Of a stretch of DNA of 64,000 bases, positions 31,060 through 44,389 are shown piece by piece. The position numbers and the translations under genes are program-made. Under the pieces are notes generated by a model. That model was not told the DNA's origin, did no database searches, and saw only the letters and a program-made list of their open reading frames with translations. Each line of letters opens with the position of its first letter. The stretch's first letter is position 1. The stretch is from Heliocidaris tuberculata (taxonomy: Eukaryota > Echinodermata > Echinoidea > Camarodonta > Echinometridae), in the NCBI GenBank assembly GCA_025618425.1, contig CM046850.1, forward strand, positions 26,118,205 to 26,182,204. The letters run 5' to 3'.

Positions 31060-32042
31060 GGGGGGGGGTAGCAGAAACAAATTTCCCAGATATATTTGTG
31101 GCGAGTGTGGAACCGAAAATTTAAGCAGTGGAAAGGAGAAATAATGGCAAACTTTAAATTCTAACTAGGCATATGATATTGGGAATACAATACAATACAA
31201 GGTTCTCGAGGGAAGAGGGGAGAGGGGGTTAGGACCAACAACAACCAAAATGATAGCAGATGCAAATCATCTAGAATATGTCAGGAAAAAGAAAACGGTT
31301 TATATTTTCGCCGACAGCGCTTTGAACTGGAAGTAAGTTTATGAGGAACGGACCCCCGTAAAAAGTAATAATATGTATATGAAAATTGTATCCCGGAATA
31401 AGATTCATAATGTATTTTTTCTCAGTCACACGAGAAAACATTCCAATTCGCGCCCAAAATGAATGGTAAATGAATCGTAAGCTAATTTCAAAATAATGCC
31501 GACTTAAAAAATATGACGATAAGAGTTATCGGCAGCGGCGTCGATGGTGGAAGGGGGGGGGGGCTTGGGGGATCACACTCCCACTCAGAATTGCTGTCGG
31601 CAAATGCGCCACCTCTGTCGGCAAAAAAAGGAGGGAGAAAATGGGGAGAGGGTAGAGGAAAGAGAAAAGAAAAAGGAGAAAAGATAAAGGAAAAGGGAAA
31701 GGGGGATAAAAGGAAAAGGAAAGGAAAACTAAAACAGAAAGAAAAGAGGGAAAGGAAAAGGGAAGCAAAGAAAAAGAAGGAAAAACTTTTTTTTTGATTT
31801 TTTTTCCCTCGCTCTCAAAAAAGTGAATAGATAATATTCGGGCAAAATGCGTCCCCCTTCGGCAATGGGCTGTACATAGCCCCCTCCCGAGGATTTTCAA
31901 AGTTCCGATGTTTGGCCAGCCACCACTTCATATTCGGGTAGAGAGGTGCCAGAATATCCACATATTTGGGTAGTGAGGTTTCCTGATATGTAACTTCTGT
32001 ACATTTTTACTAAGAAAAGTTTTGTTGTTGTTGTTGTTTTTG

Positions 32043-32076
<34 letters not shown>

Positions 32077-34335
32077 TTTAGAAGTTGAAAAGTTGATATT
32101 CGGGTAAAAGGCGTCAGCCTATCCCCTTGCGAAAATGGGCCCGTATGATCATGACTTCTACATCTGCGATTTTCTTGTATCATTATGTGAGGGGAGATTA
32201 GGGTGTACCGTGTAGCATTTTTTGGCAAATTTGGGTGTCACACCCTAAAAATCTGTTGGCAAATTTGGGTGTCACACCAAAAATTTTGATGGCAAATTTG
32301 GGTGTCCCACCCCATCCCCATTCAAATGTTCTAGCGATGCCCCTGGATATCGGCGTTGATTCAATCTTCATTCCTCTTTCTGTCTGGACTACAAGATCCC
32401 TTATCTTTCATAAGCTTTTGTTTTGCCACTTTAATCCCATTTGAAGGGGAAATCTAGGAAAATCTGTACTGTCCCTTTCCTATTTAATGGTTTTTAATCT
32501 TCGATTTGTATACTTGAAATACATAGGCATAGCCAGGCGACCCAGGGGGGCACTGCCCCCCCCCCCTATTCAGCCCCTAAAAAAAAGTGAGAACGAAAAA
32601 GCGGGAGAAGTGAGACAAAAAAAAACCTAAAAAAGCGCTACGAGTCGTTACCTTTCAATCACAATTTGCTAAAACGTCAAAGTTTTCGCGCTTCGCGCGG
32701 GAAGGGGGGAGTTATTTCCCCCACCTATTACATACAGTAAAATTTATTGAAAAGCAGTCCGAGCGTCGAACTATAACTTTCCGCCTAAAAAATTGTTTGC
32801 TACGAGCTGTTATCTTTCTCTCAAATTTGTTAAAACGTCATAGCTTTCGCGCTTCGCGCGGGAGGGGAAAAAGTCCCCCCTCCCTGCACCCATCCCTGTT
32901 ACAGTGCATTATTGCGTCCAAATAATTGAAAAGCAGTCCAGGCGTTGAACTAACTTTCCGCCTAAAAAAAGGTGCTACGAGCCGTTATCTTTCTCTCAAA
33001 TTTGCTATAAAACGTCAGAGCTTTCGCGCTTTGGGCGGGAGGGGGGGGGGGAACTCCCTCCTCCCTGCACCCACCTCTGTTACATACAGTGCAGTATTGC
33101 GTCCAAATAACTGAAAAGCAGTCCGGGCGTCGAACTAACTTTCCGCCTAAAAAAAGGTGCTGCGAGCCGTTATCTTTCTCTCAAACTCCCCCCTCCCTTC
33201 ACGCTTTGCGTGCTAATCACCAATTTCGCGGTTGGATCCTTCACGTCTGCCCCCCCCCCCCATTAAAAAATACTGGCTACGCCAATGTTGAAATACCACG
33301 CCATGCTCTACTCATATGGCTCAATAAGTTTCACTTCTTTAATACACTTAATACTTAACACTTAATACCCACGAAAATCAACACATGTGATGTAAAAAAT
33401 AGCTCCAATACCATTATGACTATGATGATGATGATGATAATAATAATAAATAATAATAACAACATCAAAACCATAATGCTAATGCTAATCATAATCTTAA
33501 TCATAATAATCACGATAACAACAATGACAATACTGATGAATAAAAATCATGTCTATATTGACATTTGATGGGTAGCCTCATCAGTATTTATACTGATGAG
33601 GCTTGGGGGCAAATCAATTACTTACCCAGCATTGAAAGCTACATGATTAATACTTTTTTTGGATAGGGTCCTGCCATTACATCAGTTAGGGTTTGATATA
33701 ATAATGTATCATACACTGAAGCCCGTAGTCTGTTCATTGAAAGGCTACTTTGAACAGTGAATGGCTTGTCTCAAATTTTGCATAGAGCTATAGTTCTTCA
33801 GAGAAATAATAATGGGGATCGGACCTATTGTGTTGAGTTGAATGCGTGGGACGGAGGAATAATGGGAGGGGCGGCTTTATACGTGCGTTCGATCCGCGCC
33901 AGCGTTTGTTGTTATGATGAAAAGACAGGAAGTCTATTGACTATTGATATAAAGAAGAATTAGGAGAGAGAGAGAGAGAGAGAGCCCAACTGCAAATCCC
34001 CTGTTAAACTTCAATTGTCCTCAATGACAAAGTAAAGTGTTATTATGCATAGGCGGTTATTACAGGTCTCAGGCCGACAGCAAGGGCAAATGTTAGTATT
34101 GATTTGATTTGGGTTGATGAGTTAATGATATCATAATAAGATATTCTAAAAGTAAAAATCCCATCATTGTACTATATACTTGTCTCTTCGCTACAATAGT
34201 TATTTGCTGCATATCTAGAAAATGATCATGGGGAACAATTTAATATCATTACATATAAAGGGGTCTTTTTGTCTTTAGTTCTAAATGTAGTTTTCAATTC
34301 GAAAATTCAAAAGACATACAAAACTGCATTTCTCA
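31060..34335 (+). repeat. Segmental duplication copy B, spacer, with about 2 kb of extra sequence
   Basis: The direct copy of A is interrupted between about 31,520 and 33,590 by sequence not in A. This includes a purine-rich run (31,620-31,800), TTTTG-type repeats near 32,030-32,070, a thrice-repeated TTGGCAAATTTGGGTGTCAC block (32,222-32,310) and a CpG-rich tandem array (32,620-33,215). Confidence 0.78.
32620..33215. repeat. Tandem array of about 165-190 bp units rich in CGCG
   Basis: CTACGAGYCGTTATCTTTCT recurs at about 32,638, 32,805, 32,970 and 33,160. Each unit contains TTTCGCGCTTCGCGCGGG or a variant and GTCCGGGCGTCGAACT. About 3.5 units are present. Confidence 0.82.
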
Positions 34336-36540
34336 TTGTGGAAAGTTGAGTTTTTGTTAGTGCTTTTTATAAAGGTATTAAAGTCGTGTTTGGCACGCTT
34401 CTCATTAGTCAAGAAGATACATGTATGTGAGGAATTTGCTATGGAAAGATTGTTTTCTATACATGTAAGCTCTGTTATTTGGGTTCAAGATTGTTTGAAA
34501 TTGAATTCCTTGAATCACTCCATAAGTTTATGAATGAAAACAAATTACTGTGTAAGGTTCGTTGGATTCTTTTTTTTGTGAACTAGGAATCGCGCCATAA
34601 AGTTTCTGAAAGAAAACCAATCATTGTTGAGGTTCTTTGAATTCCTTTTTTACGTTAATTGTAACTGGGCGTCTGCCCCGTTTTTATTGATGAAGGCTAA
34701 TCACTGTAATATTCCTTCATAAGGTAAAATAGTTCTGCCCAGTTAAGAGATTGAGGGTCGGAATTTACGTAAATTAGTTCAGAGGTACATTGTAATTAGG
34801 TAATATTAGAAAGTTTGAGGGAAGTGAAGGATTGAAGGTCTTAATGATGCAGGCACATTAGTTTTTAAGTGATACGGTCAAACCAGTGATGTGATGTAGA
34901 GTACTCGTTAAATCGGCCAGGGCATCGGAGATTCATTCCTTCTCTCATGCTTGTTCTCAACGTACCGTACCGTACCTGTAGTTGGTTCTTGATACTTCAA
35001 TTCTTCAGGAGTTTGGTATGTACATACAATTTGAAATGTTGTCATTTATGTATCAGTATTGAAAATAAATGTCAGTCAGATTAGAGCGTTTAAGATGGAA
35101 TAATATTGTGACGGGATAACGATTCATGACATTGATTTTTATATGAGTAACACAGATTTCTATGTGTGGGACATGTACACAAACATGTTAGACCTGGAAA
35201 GGTGTGTGGTATATGTATTTCAAGATTATGGTTGAAGAATTGAGGACAATTTGATTAAATCATTATGGCTCTATTACCTTGGTGTGAGGCATTGGAATAT
35301 ATATGATTGTAAGTCATTTCTTTTATAGTTATTCCAAAATATGAATAGATATTTGGGATGATGAGTTGTCTTTATTTACAGCCTCTTTAATTGATGAACT
35401 CTCAAGTTTCAAGTTGATATTGATAGAAGTCTTATCTATTTTGATATGGGACAAATTTTTGTGATGGAATTCAAACTTAAAGTAAAATTAATATGTATGA
35501 CAACTAAGTGATTGTAAATCTGTTCTTTGTTTAACAGTAATTCCAGTATTGGAATTGACTGAGTTCAGACAGTGCATTGGTCCCTGTGACGAGTGGGTGT
35601 TGATCCTGGGTAAGCAGTAATGTTATATTTGATTGGGCGACGCCCTATTTAGAAACCTCATTGTATGTATGGTTGTGTATCAATTATTATGATTGTACGG
35701 CATCGATTTATCGATTTAAATTGAAATCGGTTGAGATTAATACAGAGAATATTTCAGAAACTTTATAGTTTTTGTGCAAAAAATGATTTGACTTATGGAT
35801 GCTATCATATTGAATTATTTTGAGATGTTCTTCGTTTCATGGACAACGAGGAGTGTAGTTAGTGAGACTGTACAATTTTAGGGGATTTGTATGTCATTTT
35901 TAAGAGGATAATGACGATGGTCTCTTTGTCTGCCATTCTTGAGGTTTGGTTGTTGGTACAAACATACGAGGATAAGGGTGGTTAGACGGCTAGCTACGAG
36001 GAATACTGAGCATTCATAACTTGAAGAATTTAATGCAACAAGTGTAACTTTTAATACATTTCTAATCTTGATATCTTCTAATCGTGATATTTGCCAAAGG
36101 ATATAGACACTCTGTCATAGTAAATTTGCTACATTCAGTGTCTTTAACTCTTTATCATTAGTTTATTAATTAAGAAGATCAATTATCTATTGACATATGT
36201 CATTATTTGATTGTACACTTATTACTGTTTTGATTATATCTTGCAGGGTTGTTTTTGTTATCTATAATAAAAGATGAGAACAGACAACAGTGGTTGCCCA
36301 TATGTGCTCTTTTGAGTGACCTACTTCGAACTATAAAGCTTCATTTCTCTCGTTTTCCTTGCCCTTAAATTATAAGTAGATTTTTCCATCATCATTCACG
36401 TCTTTAATTTCTGATATTGATTTCCACGTCTTATCCACATGCTATCATTTTAGAACATAACATGTTGTTTTAAAGATAAACATGCGAACTGAGGAAAATA
36501 GAACAAGAATCAGAATATTTGGAGAAAACTGAGAAAAGAG
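34336..36540. other. No gene recognised
   Basis: AT-rich sequence without recognisable domains, TIRs or RNA genes. The short ORFs are of chance length. Confidence 0.45.
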
Positions 36541-36541
36541 A

Positions 36542-36596
<55 letters not shown>

Positions 36597-36605
36597 GGAG
36601 AGATT
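36541..36605. repeat. (GT)n(GA)n compound microsatellite
   Basis: GT units run directly into GA units. Confidence 0.95.
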
Positions 36606-36865
36606 GAGAGAAGACGAAGGCAATCATTATATTGGGTTTAATGGCTGCCATTTCCATTAATTATGTGGTGTTGTGTTGTTGTTTTTTGTTTCCACCAGCG
36701 CCGTTCTAGTTCTTTTTTTTGGGGGGGGGGGGGGGAGCACACTATGATCGTTGAAATGCAATAGACATATTCTAGTCATACAAGATAAGAAGAATTGGAG
36801 AAGGGGAGAGAAAGGAATAGGAGGAGCAATAAAACATAAAGAACAATAAACTGTTAGGCAAGCCA

Positions 36866-37129
36866 ATGCCATCGGAAACTCACTCTATTTTTGAAAGATT
36901 TATATATTCTATTTATTTTGTTGTTATTGTTCCAGTACTACACACTAGCCTTTCATACACATATACTGACAGAAGAGGGCGTACTTCCGGAATCAGTGAA
37001 TGGTACCAAGAGCTTCTTTCTTTGAATTTATCAAGAAGATTGGCTCGGATCCGGGAAGACTGCATTATAGGCTCCATGCGATCGTTATGTAGAAGGCTCG
37101 GAGCTCCCTGCAGTGTTCACGCACAATAA
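36866..37129 (+). other. Unrecognised 87-codon ORF of normal composition
   Basis: Unlike its neighbours it is not low-complexity. The second half reads SGISEWYQELLSLNLSRRLA and is Arg/Ser/Cys rich. No family was recognised. It could be a chance ORF or a remnant of the DNA that splits the LINE. Confidence 0.2.
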
Positions 37130-37169
37130 GAACGCGTCAAGTCCGGATGCGTTTTTATGCACCACTACA

Positions 37170-38970
37170 TTTCGCTAAACTACCTAATTCAGTATAAAGT
37201 AGCATGTCATATAATAAGCATATGTTTTCGCCAATAAAGCTACCACTCAAAAATCCTGTTTGATTTTCAAGTATTAAAAAAGACAAAACACCCTGACCCT
37301 TGAGTCTATTTATACAACCGGATGCTAATTTGTAAACTACATGCAATAAGCAGATCGGTCGCCAATTTTTTAATAGATGACAGATAGGTTTGTTTCCTTT
37401 CGGTATATATCAAAGTTAGTATTCCCATTTTTTGTGAGTTCGACAATTGTCCTGAGAAATACGCATAATTCAATGATCTTACTAGAAAATATTTAATATC
37501 TTCCCGAAAGTAACAATATAATTCTACATTAAAACCATCTTGTCCGGGAGATTTATTGTTTGTGTCATGAGTTTTAAAGTGGAGTAGCCCTCGTCAACAC
37601 TAAGTGGACCTTCCAGTAATGAGGACAATTGTGAGGACAACTTAGGAATGTCAGGAATGTCAGGATAATATTTCCAAATTAATTCCATCAGTTTCTTTTT
37701 CCGCATAAAGATTAGAGAAAAAAATCAAACACTTCCTTGAAATGGTCACTTTATCTATTTAAAATATCACCATTTTTAGTCGATAACTGACGTATTTCTT
37801 TATTGATATTATTTTGTTTTTCTAAATTAAAAAAAAAAATTAGAAGGTTTTCCTCCAAACTCCATCGACTTTATCCGAGATCTAATCGCAATTCCTTCAT
37901 TTGTTTTTAAACGGAAAGCTTCCAATTCTGATTTTAATTTTACAATTTCCTCTAATATAGAAGTCTTATTATCAAATATTGTCAATTTTCTTTCTAACTC
38001 TTCAATTTTCTTTTTTAAATCCCTTTCCCTGTTCACACTTTGTTTTTGTTTTTTTGGCGAAGGAGGCATATGATATTGCTTATCCCCGTATTATCATCAT
38101 TAAAGTTCCGAAAAATACGGATTATTTACGATAAATTCACAATCACCCACTATAAAATCATTTTGATCGAACTTTACTTCGTCTTTTGCATAAAACAGAA
38201 TAGCATCTTTTATCGTTTTCCTAATTTATGAAACAAAACTTTCTTTTTTTTAAACAAGGAATCATTAAATTTCTGAAAACCAGGGCCTCGTTTGATCTGA
38301 TTCAAACTGAGACTTCGACGAATTAAGGAGTGATCTGTTCGATAACCCGAGAGAATATCAACTTTGTACATTAATGAAAGAAGTTCTGAAGATATCAAAA
38401 AGAAGTTTAATCTACTCTGTTTAAAAGGGGTAGGCTGCCGCCATGTATCTAAATCATTCTTCATATTATTTACTTGTTGTTTCGCTCACGGGTTATTAAC
38501 ATGCAAATAGTTATATGTGTCAAGGGTTGAATCTTGTACTAAATTCCAGTCCACACAAGCAATAGCATGTGGATTCTCAAAATCTATTATAATATGTTGA
38601 AGATCAGCAAAAAAATATTGGGTTGTCTGTATTTCAACCATATAACGACGTGATAATATATTCGTACAATGTTACATCTAAAACCACACAGTTCCCTGTA
38701 TTATTTACTTTAAGCCTATTTTTATTTACCAGGAGAATGTTCATAAAAAGAACTGCTACTCCTCTTGAGTTGGATGTGTTGAAAGAGAAAAAACATTTAC
38801 CTTCCCATTCCCTACATATTTCAGTCTCTATAAATCCGCAACAAAGTGTGTATCTTGAATACAACAAACATCATGCTTTGATTTTGAATATAACAAAACA
38901 TCTTGTCTTTTGCGACTCTCTCCTAGGCCCCGACAATTCATTGAAATAAACTTAACGTTATCCTACATCA
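37170..38970 (-). mobile_element. L1-like LINE, 5' portion (endonuclease to RT fingers), spacer
   Basis: On the minus strand the endonuclease start FISMNCRGLGESRKRQ is near 38,955, followed by SRGVAVLF and the endonuclease C-terminus at 38,210-38,464 (GYRTDHSLIRR). A Lys-rich linker is at 37,827-38,069. The RT start at 37,155-37,346 reads QTGFLSGSFIGENICLLYDM. The reading stops after LLYTEL, just where the fragment at 26,910 would continue. Confidence 0.82.
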
Positions 38971-39126
38971 TACATGAGATTAACGAAGGAAAGAAACAAG
39001 GAACTACGTGTGGAAATTTTCATTTTTAATATAAAACAGTAACGACACAAAAACAACTATACAGCGACATTGCAATACACACAAAAAGTGGTACTAATAT
39101 GGCTTTCGGTTATCCTATTCCATTCG

Positions 39127-39200
39127 TGTTTGTGTGTGTGCGTGTGGATGGGTGTGTGTGTGGGTGTGTGTGCGCGCGCGCGTGTGTGTGTGTGTGTGTG
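39127..39200. repeat. (GT)n tract at the inner boundary of the right arm
   Basis: GT repeats with an internal GCGCGCGCG run. It is the counterpart of the (CA)n tract at 18,006-18,052. Confidence 0.9.
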
Positions 39201-39214
39201 AGGGGAATGTAAAT

Positions 39215-39620
39215 TTATAAGGCGTAGGATTGTGTTGTAGTTGTGCAACAAAACCGATCAGCCGCGTGGCACGTGTCGCTGTCGACGAACTTTAATGCTT
39301 TGATTTGGGGAGGGGGGGGGGGGGGTCCTGCCCAGGGCCACACCCATTTATAATGTTTGGTGGTGGCGTGACCGCACCTTGCATCGAATTGCACTAAGAC
39401 TGGCAGACCTCTATAATAATGTTATTCACCTGAGACTCTGATTATTTTCTTTTCATTTCCCCTCACTTTTTTTTTCTTTTATATGATGGGAGAGGCTTTT
39501 AAGGGTATCATTTTCAATACTAGTCAGGAAAAAAATGCCATAGAATAAATAAATTGATGTTTTGTTTGTTGTATTGCTGTTTATATCAATGTATATAATT
39601 AATTGATACTTCAGTATGAG
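39215..39620. repeat. Tandem unit 2 counterpart, right arm
   Basis: Reverse complement of 17,585-17,990. Confidence 0.8.
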
Positions 39621-39879
39621 TACTCTGATTACCCTGTATTGATTGTTGTGTATTCAAAGAAGCAAGGTTGTTATCTTTAGTCTGTGTGAAGAATTTTCTT
39701 GTTGATGAGTTTAGACATTTTGTATGAGCCACCTATTTTGTGAAAGTTCAAACTCGTGAGAGTTCATTTGAATAACAATGATTGTTGTATACGTATGCTG
39801 TTAAAGAAACTGACGTTTGAAATTTGATTGGCTTATCTGTGCAGCCAGGGCTGTTGCTATGCCAGACAAAATTTGCGTT

Positions 39880-42800
39880 AAAATGCAAATCTATTATGCG
39901 AAGGATTGTGTAGTATTATTTTGTGTAACATAACCGATAAGCCGCGTGCCACGTATCGCTGTCAACGGACTTTGCTGCTTTGATCTGGGGATGGTTCTGC
40001 GCAGGGCCGCGGAAGCGCCTGCCACACCCATTTACAATGTATATGTGTGGTGGTGGCGTGACCGCGCCTTGCATGGAATTGCCCTTATAGTCGGCTTGAC
40101 ATTTCATGAACCTAGAAAAGTTGCGTATACTGAAGTTTTTTTGCTGATTTGTGATCTCATGTGGTCCTAGAACAATTTCAGCTTTGTTGCCCAAAGGGCA
40201 ACCTTGAGCAATTTTCATAATTTGCATAAATCCAAAATGGCGCCTGGTAGCCATATTGAAACCTAACTTTTGAACTACATGTCACATACTAGTGTATGAT
40301 GCATGTATATAGGGGTTTCGAGGGACGTAGAATTCATTTCTAACGCAACTTTTGCAATTTAAGGTCACGTTTAAGTCATAAAGGTCAAATAAAGGTCAAA
40401 TTTGTTACCTGTTTACATGACCGTGCATACGTTAGATTTTTAATCTGTTAAAGATGTCTAATGTTTAAATGAAGGGGTTTTGGGTGTGTATAACTAATCT
40501 CTGATGTCATTCATTCATTGCCAGAAGGGGCCAATTCAAGGTCAAAGTTGAAATATATATTATAATGGATAGTACTTTGTTTAGATATGATTTGTCTTTG
40601 ACGGGTATGTGGTATCGAATGCCTTAGTTATGTTATAATTTCAATGTAAGTCGAGTTCAGGAACTGAAGGTCAGATCTAAGTTCAATATAATTACCCCTG
40701 GGTCATAAAGGTCAAATTCAAATATATGTCATTTTTTGTTCATTGTCAGGATTCAGAGAACAGTATTCAGAAATGTGCCGCTTCAAAGCATCACAGTGTA
40801 GTTTCTTTACGTTTTGGTATACTGCAAACCATTGAATGTTGAATTACTAAAAATATATTAGGTCGTATTACTTGAGGTGCTACAGTTGAGGATGTTCACA
40901 GCACCTATGCACAGCACTGACGTCTTTGACAGTCTTGCTGTGCTGTTTCCTGATGATGTAGTAATGCACTTGGACAATTGGACTATCATTTGGCTTGTAT
41001 TACAGGTAAAAATCTTTGTTGGAACCAAGAGCGATCGTTACTGAGATTATGAAGCTGTTACATCATTTTTCTTGTACATCAAGTTAACACATAGCGTCAG
41101 CATAGATTATTCTCCTCCATACACTTAATTCTCACTCATATAGATGTCCAAATAGGCAAAATCTGTCACTGGCTTTTTGAGAATAACACAGCCCTGTAGG
41201 AATAAACACATGGCACTATAATAAGATGATGCATTTTCTTTTAATTGTTCAGATGCTACAAATAATATTATTGCTGATGAGAGGTGCTCAACAGGAAAAC
41301 ATAGTGATCTCTCCAATCACGCCAATGGATGATTCGGGATTGTAGCTCTACTATCCGAGAACGAAAAATCCCAAAACACAGTATCTGTCTTAGATGTTTC
41401 AAAATTGATGTCTAGGTGCATGTTGAAAAGCCATGCAAAATATCATGATTGTGGATTTCTTCTGCCACTCTTGATGGAAATTTGTCAGTATTTTTACTAT
41501 GTGTGAGATAGTCTGATCTAGATTGTTGCAATTATAGTGCAAACTTTCAGTTTCAGATATACTTTGCAGTCCTATACAACGTACATGACGTAGATTAGCA
41601 CTTTGCAGTTTCTATGTAGAAAGGTCCATGGTGTGGTGTTGGGAAGGTAGGGCCTATAGTTTAATACGATATTGAAGAAGGACCTCCCTAGACTTGCCGA
41701 ATTCGATGACCTGGGCCCCGCAACACAAATGTTTGCAATCATTCGCAAATTGTTAATAGCCAATCTAGATCATTGTCTCAGGAACATCTCGTTCAAAATG
41801 ATGATCCAAGACCAATCAGAACGGTTGTTTCAAATCGGCGATTGATCGGAGATCAGTGGTTAAGGGACCCTTGGCTTCCAACCATACCAGATAAGTCGGA
41901 ACATCGTCTCAATATCCACCATTTTGCCTGAGTTTGATGGTTCGTCATAATCAAAGTAGGTGTTACGTTTCCGTCAAATATAACTCCTGGTATTACGAAT
42001 ACTGTAGAACGGAACCGCCACTCATGAATCCTTACACATTGTATATAGGCTAACACTTCTTGAGGACATAGAGAACCTGCCTAAACTAAGACTTGAATCC
42101 AGTAAACCCTTCTGGATTTTTGCAGACCAACCAGATGAAACAAGATTCTATTCCAAACGTTGTTTGGGGAAAATCTCATGTAATAAACATGAAGAATACC
42201 ACCAAACCTGTGCTAGATCCCATCACCATGCTTCTGGGTTTTCAACTAGGCAAATATTGGACGACACTAAATCTAATCCATATTCTACATCCCATGTTTG
42301 CAGATAATCCCTACAATTGAAAATGTTGGGTACAACTGAGGGTGTAAATGGTGATATGGTATAAATGGTGATATCCATCACTTATACCAGATCATCATCA
42401 CCACATGCATCACTGTGAATAATAATTGTGTGACGACGAGGTTTCCAAGAGAATAAATTAAAATTGTGATGCTGATGCTCTGCTACGATTTCTGTTCATA
42501 GCACTTTGGAATTAATTATTTATTCGCCATGGACTAAAACCCTGGACTACAACATTGTTTCACTTATAATATTTACAATTTACGTGTGACAAATACTGAC
42601 CGTGGTCATGGTGGTAGTCCCATGTTTGTTCCATTGGTCGACCAAAGAGAGCAACTTGGAGTTTTTCCATGTAGAATTTGTTTTGGCCAGTAGAAATGCA
42701 AAACAAATTGGGCCGAAGACATATCATTCCCATTCATTTGTGCCATATACACAACATACTTACCCTCTCACCCTGTGATCAAGATGCATCGGAGTTTGAC

Positions 42801-43930
42801 TTAACTTTAATTGGCTGAAGATGAGTTATAAAGAGAAAAACACCACAGCGAGATTCGGACCCGAAACCTTCATAGGCGTATTATACTAATGCAGTATCCA
42901 CTGTCAAGTTCAACTTTGACCTTAAATGATCACTCTGTGACTGATATTAACTGGAATTTGAATGAATGATATCATAGATTGATTCTGCATTATTATCCAC
43001 AATTTGGTCGGACATAATTCTGAATACAAATATTATCCTCTAAGCCCTGACAATGAACTAAAAATGACAAATATTTGAATTTTACCTTTGTCACCAAGAG
43101 GTAAGATTGAACTTGGACCTGACCTTCAATCCGTGAACCAGACTTAAACTGAAAACATAACATCATCAAGGCATTCGGCACCACATACCCGTCAAGAACA
43201 AATCATATCTAAACAAAGTACTATCCATTATATTAAGTTCAACTTTGACCTTGAATTGACCCCTTCTGACCAATAAATGAATGAATGATCTCAGGGATTA
43301 GTTTTACACACCCAAAGCCCCTTCATTAAAACATTAGGCATCTAAAAAGCCTAATGTAGGGACGGTCATACAACAGGTAACAAATTTGACCTTTATTTGA
43401 CCTTTATGACCTAAACGTGACCTTGAATTGCAAAAATTGCGTTAGAAATGAATTCTACGTCCCTAGAAACCCCTATATACATGCATCATACACTAGTATG
43501 TGACATGTAGTTCAAAAGTTGGGTTTAAATATGGTTACCAGGCGCCATTTTGGATTTATGCAAATTATGAAAAATTGCTCAAGGTTGCCCTTTGGGCAAC
43601 AAAGCTGAAATTGTTCTAGGACCACATAAGATCACAAATCAACAAAAAAACTTCAGTGTACGCAACTTTTCTAGGTCCGCTATTGACTACATAGGAGTGT
43701 CAAATGGACTATTAGGCTGGCAGACCTCCATAATAATGTTGTTCACCTGAGACTCTTTAATACTTGTTCTCTTTTCTTTTCTTAATTTAAGGTGGGAAAG
43801 GCTTTAAAGGGTATCATTTTCAATACTGGTTGGAAAAAAAATATAAGGGAATATTAGGTAAATTGATTTGTTTGTTTTTGTTTTACGCTGTTTATATCAA
43901 TGTATATAATTAATTGATACTTCAGTATAA
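39880..43930. repeat. Tandem unit 1 counterpart, right arm, split by an insertion
   Basis: The reverse complement of 16,890-17,330 is divided into 39,880-40,087 and 43,712-43,930 by the TIR element at 40,088-43,711. Confidence 0.8.
40088..43711. mobile_element. Non-autonomous TIR transposon with long inverted ends and TTA duplication
   Basis: The element is 3,624 bp. Its ends read TAGTCGGCTTGACATTTCAT and, reversed, TAGTCCATTTGACACTCC, and homology between the ends extends inward about 690 bp (40,088-40,780 against 43,025-43,711). It is flanked by TTA (40,085-40,087 and 43,712-43,714). The left arm has one TTA at the uninterrupted site. A TTA duplication fits the TWA preference of PIF/Harbinger elements, but no transposase is seen in 40,780-43,025, so the superfamily is tentative. 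Confidence 0.8.
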
Positions 43931-44389
43931 GCATATAGATTTTTTGCAAATTGGTTTTCAAGGAAATAATCTTTTATTGTTATTCATTTATTTAGTTATC
44001 TCAAATTTTGATTTGTCTTCACGTATAAGGATTGTCTTTTTTATGTTGATGACTACCTCAGGAGGCTTAAGCTCCTAAATTTCACTATTTGGATTTTCAT
44101 TACATGTATGAATTAGTCAAGATAATGATTGACATAAAAGGGTAATTAAATTGATAGAGTAAGGGTTGTGGAGTCTAATATTGATGGTCAGTGGTTATGG
44201 TATTATTTGTAGCTTTATTTTATTTGAGTATTACAGATGTGAATTTATGCATATCGGGCTTAGGTGCAAGACGCACATGTGACATTGAAAACTCAAGGTA
44301 ATTTGTATTGATTTAGTTAGTCGTTATGCAAGAAATGTATTTCCTTCTTCCTTCCAGAATTCTGAATTATATTTACAGTACTATTTATC

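Noticed and set aside
39916..40254. 112-codon ORF at the left end of the TIR element
   Set aside because: It crosses the insertion boundary, and its homologue at the other end is part of the inverted repeat. No protein family fits.
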